A program made the position numbers and the translations under genes. Shown in pieces: positions 1 to 6,533 of a stretch of 64,000 nt of DNA. How positions within the stretch are numbered: the stretch's first letter is position 1; each line of letters opens with the position of its first letter. The DNA is from Nonomuraea harbinensis (lineage in GTDB: Bacteria > Actinomycetota > Actinomycetes > Streptosporangiales > Streptosporangiaceae). Under the pieces are notes generated by a model. It was not told the origin of the DNA. It saw only the letters and a program-made list of their open reading frames with translations, and did no database searches. Location: contig NZ_JAHKRN010000024.1 of the NCBI RefSeq assembly GCF_019396385.1, positions 1 through 64,000 on the forward strand. The letters are read 5' to 3'.

Positions 1-904
1 ACTCCTGGACGACCCGGTAGACGCACTGGTCGGCGCCCGGCCCGACCGGCCTGGGCACGCCCCGCACTTTCACCTCGACCGGCACCCCGGCGGCCCGGAC
101 CCGGTCGGCCAGTTCGTTCAGCCGGGCCAGGCCGGGAGCGGGAGCGTAGCCGGGACCGTCACCGTTGGTGCGCAGCACGGCTAGAAGCCTGCGCATCTCC
201 TCTTGGGCTTCGAAGCTGCTGGCGGCGATGGTGTCCAGGGCCGTGCGGGCCATGCCGGGGTCGGACGAGAAGACGTACCGGGCCAGTCCGGCCTGGACAG
301 ACACCACGGACATGTGGTGGGCGACGATGTCGTGCAGTTCGCGGGCGATGCGCACGCGTTCCTCGGTGACCGCCCTGTGGGCCCGGTCTTCCTGCTCGCG
401 CCGTAGTCGCGAGCTGAGCATCGCCAGCTGGCGACGGTCGACGCCGAAGGCCCACAGGACCAGCACCGCCAGAGTCTGCCCCAAGGCCGCCGTCACCGAC
501 ATCAGCAGGGTTCCTGCCACCAGCACCAGCAGCCCGACGGCCGCGGAGCAGATCGCCGACACCTTCACCGGCCGTCGCGCGGTCACCGTGTACAGCGCCA
601 CCAGGGACGCCCACGAAGCCATCGGTGGGTAGCCGAGAAGAAGGTAGACCGCCCAAACGGTCCACGTGACCACCAGCACGATCATCGGGGCGCGGCTGCG
701 CCATGCCAGGGGCAGGTTTCCCAGACAGATGAGCAGGAGGGCGAGGGCATCGAGGGGCGGCCAGCCAGGCCCGGAGAACTGGGTCGCCGACCCGCAACAT
801 GCCCCGGTGAGCAGCAGGGCCAGAGCGGTGTCGAGGACCCGCGTGTCGATCCTGTGGAGCCGCTGCGCGCGGCCGCGCAACCACGTGATCATCGCTCGGA
901 GCAT
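1..904 (-). CDS. NarL-type sensor histidine kinase (C-terminus cut by window edge)
   Basis: Membrane sensor kinase of a two-component system that autophosphorylates on histidine and passes phosphate to a LuxR-type regulator, presumably encoded beyond the left edge. About 301 residues are visible. The N-terminal ~150 residues form several hydrophobic membrane segments. A dimerisation/phosphoacceptor box of the HisKA_3 type follows, ERVRIARELHDIVAHHMS, with the phospho-His at about residue 191. Next come the segment FEAQEEMRRLLAVLR and the start of an ATPase domain (CVYRVVQE), where the window ends. The ATG at 904 is the first in-frame start and puts the H-box at the usual distance for the family. 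The input signal is unknown. It resembles the second kinase at 46982-48238 in layout and H-box. Confidence 0.85.
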   Translation of the reverse strand, partial: MLRAMITWLRGRAQRLHRIDTRVLDTALALLLTGACCGSATQFSGPGWPPLDALALLLICLGNLPLAWRSRAPMIVLVVTWTVWAVYLLLGYPPMASWASLVALYTVTARRPVKVSAICSAAVGLLVLVAGTLLMSVTAALGQTLAVLVLWAFGVDRRQLAMLSSRLRREQEDRAHRAVTEERVRIARELHDIVAHHMSVVSVQAGLARYVFSSDPGMARTALDTIAASSFEAQEEMRRLLAVLRTNGDGPGYAPAPGLARLNELADRVRAAGVPVEVKVRGVPRPVGPGADQCVYRVVQE

Positions 905-1132
905 AGAGCCCGCCGCCCCGGTTCGTCATCGGATCAGAGGCTGATCCCGGCTACCGCCGTGGTCGGGCTGTAGCGACGGCCGGCAAGCGGCGACTGCTGC
1001 GGAAGGTGGACATCGCGGATTTCTGCCACGGTGGATGTAGTGGATTTCGACGACTGTGGGTTGATGCTCGCGGGCGGGAGCGGCGGCTATCGTGTCGGCG
1101 CCACCAACGCACGCGCCGAAACGAGGAGAGAC

Positions 1133-2503
1133 ATGCGCCGAGGCACGGTCCGCTGGTTCAGCGTCTTCGTGACCGTCGCGAGTGTGTCCGGGGCTCTGTC
1201 CCTGGCCTCCCCCGCTGCCGCCGCCGCTGCCCGGGACGGCCTCGCCCCCGTCGCCGACACCTATGTCGTCGCCGAGGCGCCGGGCAACGTCTACGGGACG
1301 GCGGCCAAGCTGGCGGCCTCCCACTGGAACACCCCCTGGCACAGCCAGGCCTACCTCAGGTTCTCGGTGCCCGCGCCGCCCGCCGGGCGAAGCATCGCCT
1401 CGGCCCGGCTGGAGATGCTCTACCAGAAGACCGAGCAGCAGGCGAGCGTCACCGAACTGCGGTCGGTGGCCGACAACTCCTGGACCGAGTCCATGACGTA
1501 CGCGTCCCGTCCCGCCGTCGGCCCCGTCGTGGCGACCGCCACCCTGCCCGCGCCCGGCGCCACCGCCATCAGCTTCGACGTGTCCGCCACCGTGCGCGCG
1601 GCCGGCACGTACTCCTTCGCGATGACCAACCCCACCGCCCAGTCGGCGACCGTCGTGCACTCACGCGAGGCCGGTGACCTGGGCCCTCGCCTGATCGTCT
1701 CCTACACCGGGCCGACTCTGTGCGGGGCCTCCTTCGCCGCCGAAACCGGCGAGACGTACCAGCAGGCGCTGGCTCGCGAGGACTCCCTGTTCGGCGGGCT
1801 GGAGGCGGTGCGCGTCTTCTACGGCGGGCTGCCGCAGCCCTGGCCCGGCAAGCTGGACGCCGGCAACCGCCCCATGGTCATCTCGTTCAAGGCCAGCCCT
1901 GGTGCTGTCGTCGCCGGAACCCATGACGCGGCGATGCGCACCTGGTTCGCCGCGGCGCCGCGCGACCAGGACATCTACTGGAGTTTCTACCACGAACCTG
2001 AGGACAACATCAGGAACGGCGAGTTCACCGCCGCCGATTACCGTCAGGCCTGGAGCCGGCTGGCCGGGCTGGCCCGCGAGGCGGCCAACCCGCGCCTGCG
2101 CGGCACGCTCATCCTGATGGGCTGGACGGTGGATCCGGCCTCCGGCCGCGACTGGCGCGACTACTACCCCGGCCGCGCCGCGCTCGACGTGCTGGCCTGG
2201 GACGTCTACAACTACGACACGACCGCCGCCAAGGGCCGCTACCTGGCTCCCGCCACCCTGCTGGATGCGACCTTGGCGGTGAACCGGGCTGAGAATCTCC
2301 CGCACGGCGTCGCCGAACTCGGCAGCCACATCGCCGCAGGCGACGACGGCACCGGCCGGGCCGCCTGGCTCGCCGACATGACCGGCTATCTCAACCGGCA
2401 CGCCTCGGTGTGGGCCCTCTACTTCGACCTGGACTGGCCCACCGGCGACTACCGGCTGCGCGACCCGGCGAGCCGCGCCGCCTGGAGCGCGTTCTGCTCC
2501 TGA
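1133..2503 (+). CDS. Secreted DNRLRE-domain protein with GH26-like glycosidase domain
   Basis: 456-residue exported protein. The start is the ATG preceded by GAGGAGAG at 1123-1130; an upstream in-frame ATG at 1031 would put 34 charged residues before the signal peptide and is rejected. Residues 1-32 are a Sec signal peptide ending in an alanine run. Residues ~35-195 match the DNRLRE fold (DTYVV opening, YLRFSV strand), a beta-sandwich seen in secreted carbohydrate-active proteins. Residues ~200-456 resemble a TIM-barrel glycosidase of the GH26/mannanase type: IYWSFYHEPEDN carries a His-Glu pair typical of the acid/base strand, and the later VAELGSH segment could supply the nucleophile Glu. 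The substrate is unproven, probably a beta-mannan or related polysaccharide. It is monocistronic here. Confidence 0.75.
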   Translation: MRRGTVRWFSVFVTVASVSGALSLASPAAAAAARDGLAPVADTYVVAEAPGNVYGTAAKLAASHWNTPWHSQAYLRFSVPAPPAGRSIASARLEMLYQKTEQQASVTELRSVADNSWTESMTYASRPAVGPVVATATLPAPGATAISFDVSATVRAAGTYSFAMTNPTAQSATVVHSREAGDLGPRLIVSYTGPTLCGASFAAETGETYQQALAREDSLFGGLEAVRVFYGGLPQPWPGKLDAGNRPMVISFKASPGAVVAGTHDAAMRTWFAAAPRDQDIYWSFYHEPEDNIRNGEFTAADYRQAWSRLAGLAREAANPRLRGTLILMGWTVDPASGRDWRDYYPGRAALDVLAWDVYNYDTTAAKGRYLAPATLLDATLAVNRAENLPHGVAELGSHIAAGDDGTGRAAWLADMTGYLNRHASVWALYFDLDWPTGDYRLRDPASRAAWSAFCS

Positions 2504-2510
2504 CCGTCGC

Positions 2511-3041
2511 GGGCCTTGTTCTTGCTGTCTTCCAGAACCAGCGCTTCCAGGTGCGCGATGGTGTCCTTAGACATGCGCGCATGCGCGCGATGCGTCTCCC
2601 GAAACTCCCGTCAGCCCCTCACGAGGATGACGTGCGCGTTGATGTGTGGGACACCAGGGACGACTCGCCATGAAGCGAGCGGCTGGAGACGTTGGAGTCC
2701 CAGCCGGTCACCGTGTGGTCGGTCAGGTCCTCGATAGCGGCCGCCGCGGCGGTCTGGGCGCCGCGCACCCTGCGCGCGGCGATCGCTGCCGAGGAAGCCG
2801 AACCCGTCCACATCACCGCAGGGACGGCGCTGCCGCCGGGGGCGCCAGGGCCTCCCAGGTGACACCGGCGTCGCGGGCGGCGGCGATCAGGTCAGGTTCG
2901 ACGTCGGCCAGCCAGTCGCGCAGGTCCGCCAGCAGGGGCAGCCCCGGCCGGGGCCTCGTCACCGGAGGGCCGCGTGCTGTGTTCGGAGCGGTCCCGGCTG
3001 GTCAGGTCGTGGACGTCGGTGATCTTGCCCCTGTCACTCAC
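2511..3041 (-). pseudogene. Frameshifted remnant, possibly an HSP18-type HTH regulator
   Basis: No intact gene occupies this stretch, but the minus strand shows protein-like pieces in different frames. A GTG at 3041, overlapping the stop of the small secreted ORF upstream by GTGA, opens a frame (SDRGKITDVHDL...) that stops after about 45 codons. The neighbouring frame continues with LLADLRDWLADVEPDLIAAA and then AGVTWEALAP, which resembles actinobacterial HSP18-type transcriptional regulators as I recall them. Further left are an unrelated alanine-rich piece and MSKDTIAHLEALVLEDSKNK near 2573, which runs into the antisense of the upstream gene. I read this as a gene broken by at least one frameshift. 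Family assignment is weak. Confidence 0.3.
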
Positions 3042-3208
3042 GGCACACCCGGACGGCACGAAGCGGGTGTTCGGGCTTCCACCTTGACGGTGAACTGGCC
3101 GGCCATCAACCGCTTCTCCGCTGCCACCGGATTCACGCTTCCCGCTTTTACGGCGGTCGGTGACACCAGGGCACCGGCAAACGCCGCAAATACAATTGAG
3201 CTCCTCAT
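3038..3208 (-). CDS. Small ORF with signal-peptide-like N-terminus (possibly truncated secreted protein)
   Basis: 56 residues starting MRSSIVFAAFAGALVS, a plausible short signal peptide with an alanine-rich cleavage region around residues 18-22, followed by about 34 polar residues without a recognisable domain. The stop overlaps the GTG start of the downstream remnant as GTGA, the usual translational-coupling arrangement in this genome. No strong ribosome-binding site precedes the ATG. It could be the beginning of a once longer exported protein or chance coding next to wreckage. Confidence 0.3.
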   Translation of the reverse strand: MRSSIVFAAFAGALVSPTAVKAGSVNPVAAEKRLMAGQFTVKVEARTPASCRPGVP

Positions 3209-3363
3209 ATGCAAGATCACTTATGCTTATTCCTCGCGGCCGGACATGAATATCTCATCAGCATCCGATGAATGGCACACTGCACAGTCATGGCGAGAAA
3301 GCGCCAACCTGGTTGAGCGTCGAGTACACGAACAGTGGAAATGGCCCGGCTGGGAGAAGACCG

Positions 3364-3714
3364 ATGAGATTCATGATCATACGGAGGGCCGGGGGAGACA
3401 TCGAGGCGGGCCATGCACCGAGCCACGAGATTGCCGCCGAACTGCGGGTCTATGGAGAGGCCCTGGCCAAGGCCGGGGTGCTCTTGTTCGCCGGGAAGCT
3501 GCATCAAAGGAGCCGAGAAGCGCAGATCGCGTATAGCGGCGGCGAGGCCGTCATGATCGGCCGGCCGTTCACCGAGACGGAATGGATCGCCGGATTCTGG
3601 CTGATTCAAGCGAAGGACCGAGCGGAGGCCGTCGAATGGGCTCGTCGTGTCCCCGTGCTGACTCGGTGGGAGGGCGTCCAGGTGGAGGTGTGGCAGTGCT
3701 CGTCCAGGCCCTAG
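3364..3714 (+). CDS. YCII-related / DGPF-domain protein
   Basis: 116 residues with the ferredoxin-like alpha+beta fold expected of YCII/DGPF proteins: strand MRFMIIRR, helix with SHEIAAELRVYGEALAKAG, strand LLFAGKL, a GRPFTETEWIAGFWLIQ segment (the family's conserved strand-helix junction), and the closing helix AVEWARRVPVL. Members bind small ligands; many sit near ECF sigma factors or regulators, and most have no known reaction. An in-frame ATG at 3268 is rejected because GGGAGAAG stands just before 3364 and the intervening residues are not family-like. It is isolated between the wreckage upstream and a convergent AlkD-like gene 19 bases downstream. Confidence 0.75.
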   Translation: MRFMIIRRAGGDIEAGHAPSHEIAAELRVYGEALAKAGVLLFAGKLHQRSREAQIAYSGGEAVMIGRPFTETEWIAGFWLIQAKDRAEAVEWARRVPVLTRWEGVQVEVWQCSSRP

Positions 3715-3733
3715 GGCCTCGACGAGCCCAGGC

Positions 3734-4444
3734 CTAGGAAGAGCGGGGAGACCGCTTCGCCGCGCCCATGTAATGCGCTCGGAGGTCGCCGTCGAGGTGT
3801 TCGACGGCGTAGCGCAGGGCGGTGCGGGGCATCGTGGCGGAGTGCCGGTCCAGGAAGGCCAGCAGCCGCGTCGGCTCCCGCTTGCCGGCCTCGCGGATCC
3901 ACCCGCCATAGGCTTTCTGCACCAGTTCGACGGGGTCATCGGCGAGGATCTCAGCGATGCCGAAGGTGTCGTCGAGATCGTCGTGCCGGATGAAGTAGTA
4001 GGTGGCGACGATGGCGGTGCGCCGCTCCCACCAGTGCGCGGAACGGGCGAGCGTGTAGAGCGTGTCGCGCGGCTTGTCGTACAGGTGACCTCCGACGACA
4101 TAGGGCGCGGCCAGATCCACCAGGTCCCAGGTGTTGATGCGGTCGTGGCGGCCCAGGTAGAGGTCGTACAGCTGGGTACGGTGCGACGCGGGCGTGCGCT
4201 TGCGGCGGGCCTGCTTGTCCATGATGCTGCACGCGCCGACCCTTACCTCGTGCACCTCGCTGTCGAGGAGCTTGGAGATCTCGTCCGGAGGCATGTCCAT
4301 GAACTCTTCGGCGAGATCGAAGACGTCGCGCATCCGGATGCCGAGCGTGACACCCTGCTCGGACGTACGGGTGCGGCGCTCTTCCGGCACGGGCAAGGCC
4401 GTCAGTCGCTCGGTGAAGACTTCGCTGGTGGGGTGAGTCGTCAT
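3734..4444 (-). CDS. AlkD-like DNA alkylation repair (HEAT-repeat) protein
   Basis: 236 residues, the usual length for the AlkC/AlkD superfamily, predicted to be all alpha-helical. Recognisable HEAT-like segments include VRVGACSIMDKQARRKRT, LYDLYLGRHDRINTWDLVDLA, WWERRTAIVATYYFI and LLAFLDRHSATMPRTALRYA. The INTWDLVD and ERRTAIVA segments are the most family-typical. AlkD glycosylases excise N3- and N7-alkylated purines. It is the last gene of a minus-strand run whose upstream neighbours are a decayed MFS pump, a GyrI-like protein and an SDR, so it may be co-transcribed with them. Activity on alkylated DNA is inferred from family only. Confidence 0.8.
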   Translation of the reverse strand: MTTHPTSEVFTERLTALPVPEERRTRTSEQGVTLGIRMRDVFDLAEEFMDMPPDEISKLLDSEVHEVRVGACSIMDKQARRKRTPASHRTQLYDLYLGRHDRINTWDLVDLAAPYVVGGHLYDKPRDTLYTLARSAHWWERRTAIVATYYFIRHDDLDDTFGIAEILADDPVELVQKAYGGWIREAGKREPTRLLAFLDRHSATMPRTALRYAVEHLDGDLRAHYMGAAKRSPRSS

Positions 4445-4463
4445 GTCTCGTTCTTCCTGCCCT

Positions 4464-5106
4464 TCACCGGGCGGCAGGCGGTCCGAAGGGCGGGATGCGT
4501 CGCAGGGTTGTCAGGGCAAGCACGGCGATGCCGGCGAACGCTACCGCACACACCGCCGCAGTGACGTTGAGGCCGGCGGCGAACGCGTCGCGGCGATCGC
4601 CGCTCCCGCCGCCACCACCTGGGCGGGACGTACCCGTCGCGCGATCCCCTGGCTGACGAAGATGCCGATGACGAGGCCGAAGGTCGGCAGCAGCACACAG
4701 GCCCGCCCGCAGCGGGCTCAGTCCTGCCACCGACTGCAGATGCTGGGCCACGAAGAAGCCGCTCCCGCTCTGCAGGACGCCGACCAGCAGGGAGATCAGC
4801 AGCGCGCCCCGCACCTCCGGGATCCGGAGGAGCCGGAGGTCCAGCAGCGGGTGCGCCAACCGGCCCTGACGCACCACGAACACGACCCCCGCGAGCAGCC
4901 CTGCCAGCGCGAGCGTGACCGGAGCAGGGGACCAGCCGGCTTGCGCCATCTCCTTGAGCCCGTAGGCCAGCGGCAGAACAGCCGCCAGGGACAGCACCAC
5001 ACTGCACGCTGATGTCCAGCATCGTCAGCATCGTGGGCAGACACAGGATGGCCAGCGCGAGCCATTCCCGGCGGCCCGCCGTGGGCCTGCTGATCATGTC
5101 GGTCAT
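4464..5106 (-). pseudogene. Decayed DHA2-type MFS transporter
   Basis: Starts MTDMISRPTAGRREWLALA followed by LCLPTMLTMLDIS, the first membrane helix of an EmrB/QacA-type pump. It then changes frame straight into VVLSLAAVLPLAYGLKEMA, which in intact relatives lies in the middle of the protein, so roughly 170 residues including most of helices 1-6 are missing at about 4995-5010. The second part continues through LAHPLLDLRLLRIPEVRGALL and LQSGSGFFVAQHLQSVAGLS. It is scrambled again near 4640-4700 before a last helix, AAVCAVAFAGIAVLALTTL. At least one large deletion plus frameshifts make it non-functional. It begins 6 bases after the preceding stop. Confidence 0.75.
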
Positions 5107-5112
5107 GGGCGT

Positions 5113-5622
5113 TCAGACTCGATTGAGGGGCTGGACGAGCTGCGTGCGCCACGTGGACGGGGCCGGCCATGCCGCGGGATCGGGGCGGTGGGCGAGGTCG
5201 ATCCAGGTGTAGACCTCCCAGGCGCCGCCCTCCGGCTCGTACGGTGCTGCCCCCGTCCAGGCCGTCAGCCGCTCGTATGCGCCGGCCAGCCGGTCGTGCG
5301 CGCCGAGATGCCAGGTGGTGACGGCCGGGCCGCCGGGAAGCTCACCCGCGGCGACCTCTCCCATGCCTGCGGCCGCGTCCTGCACCGGAACGCCGACCTC
5401 GACGTCCGTCTCGGTCTCACCGAACGTGTGATAGCGCACGTACGGTGACCCGGCCGGGCCCACGCCGAGCTCGCCGAGATGGGTCCACAGCGCTGTCAGG
5501 CTTTCTGCCTGGGTCTGGGGGAGCTCGGCCACGGGGACGGTGCGGCGCACGCTGATGACGGGCTGCGGGGAGAGGGTTTTGAAGGCGACGGTCTCGTCGG
5601 GTTCGTGGTTCATCGTTCTCAT
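5113..5622 (-). CDS. GyrI-like / AraC effector-binding domain protein
   Basis: 169 residues forming one bacterial transcription-activator effector-binding domain (GyrI-like fold, SHS2 repeats) without a DNA-binding domain. Typical features are the opening VISVRRTVPVAELPQ, the central YVRYHTFGETETDVEVGVPV and the closing AWEVYTWID. Such stand-alone proteins bind or hydrolyse small, often hydrophobic ligands, and many neighbour drug-efflux genes, which fits the decayed MFS gene that starts 6 bases downstream. It lies 27 bases after the SDR gene, so the SDR, this gene, the MFS remnant and AlkD-like gene look like one operon. Confidence 0.75.
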   Translation of the reverse strand: MRTMNHEPDETVAFKTLSPQPVISVRRTVPVAELPQTQAESLTALWTHLGELGVGPAGSPYVRYHTFGETETDVEVGVPVQDAAAGMGEVAAGELPGGPAVTTWHLGAHDRLAGAYERLTAWTGAAPYEPEGGAWEVYTWIDLAHRPDPAAWPAPSTWRTQLVQPLNRV

Positions 5623-5649
5623 CTCTGGTCGGGTGCCGGCCTGGACAGG

Positions 5650-6435
5650 TCAGCTGGGAAAGACGCCGCTGGTGGCGTTGACGAAGGCGCCGGTGATCGC
5701 GCCGGCCCGGTCGGAGACCAGGAAGGCGGCCGTCTCGGCGACATGAGCCAGCCGTGGGGCGCGGCCCAGCATGCTGAGCCCGCTCATCACCTGGTCGATG
5801 TCCTCGGCCGACATGCCGGAGGCCCGCCGCGTGGGATTGTGCTCCAGGAAACGGGGAGCGAAGGTCTCGGGCACGCCCGCGGTCCACATGCCCAGCACCC
5901 GCACCCCGCGCGGGCCCACCTCGGCGGCGAGGTTGCGGACGAAGGTGTCGGTGGCGGCGTCGGCCGGCCCGCTGGCCCCCATCATCGGGCTGCCGTGAGC
6001 CGAGCCGCTGTTCAGCGTCAGGATCACGCCGTCGCCCTGATCGACCATCACCCGCGCGGCGGCCCGGGCGGTGACGAACGCCGCGGTCAGCCCCACGGTG
6101 ATGGGCCGTACGAAGTCGTCGGCCGCCATGTCGATCAGCGGGATGCCCTGCACGTCGCCACGCGAGACCAGGTTCACCGACACATCGACCGAACCGGCGA
6201 GCGATCGCACCTCCTGGACGTGCTCGTTCACCGACCGCTCGTCGAGTGCGTCCAGCACCCCCACGTGGGCGCTGCCGCCCGCCGACTCCACTTCGGCCGC
6301 CGTGTGCTCCAGCGGCTCCCGCGTACGTCCCACCAGGAACACCCGCGCGCCCTCACGGGCGAACGTCCGGGCGAAGGCGTTGCCGATCGGCCCACCGCCG
6401 CCATAGATGACGACGTTCTTCTTCGCCAGCAGCAT
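5650..6435 (-). CDS. SDR-family oxidoreductase lacking the catalytic Tyr-Lys pair
   Basis: 261 residues. Two adjacent ATGs (6438, 6435) follow GAAAGGAG; the second has better spacing, and longer in-frame extensions are unlikely. The Rossmann fold is clear: strand KNVVIYGGGGPIGNAFA (a glycine-rich cofactor loop differing from TGxxxGIG), GRTREPLE at the NADP-specificity position, and VLDALD. At the active site the usual YxxxK is replaced: the aligned stretch GSPMMGASGPADAATD has Met and Gly where Tyr and Lys are expected, while the preceding NSGS serines remain. It may be a divergent reductase subgroup with altered chemistry or a binding protein. First gene of a four-gene minus-strand run. Confidence 0.8.
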   Translation of the reverse strand: MLLAKKNVVIYGGGGPIGNAFARTFAREGARVFLVGRTREPLEHTAAEVESAGGSAHVGVLDALDERSVNEHVQEVRSLAGSVDVSVNLVSRGDVQGIPLIDMAADDFVRPITVGLTAAFVTARAAARVMVDQGDGVILTLNSGSAHGSPMMGASGPADAATDTFVRNLAAEVGPRGVRVLGMWTAGVPETFAPRFLEHNPTRRASGMSAEDIDQVMSGLSMLGRAPRLAHVAETAAFLVSDRAGAITGAFVNATSGVFPS

Positions 6436-6533
6436 CATCACTCCTTTCAGCGATATTCCGGTGTGCGGGTTCGAGCTTCTCGCGACAGCCGGTACGGGGT
6501 AAGTGCGCTGATCACCAGCCCTTGATGAATACG

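Noticed and set aside
2646..3536. 296-codon plus-strand frame
   Set aside because: Composition is unlike a protein; it crosses the start of the YCII-like gene and lies over minus-strand remnants.
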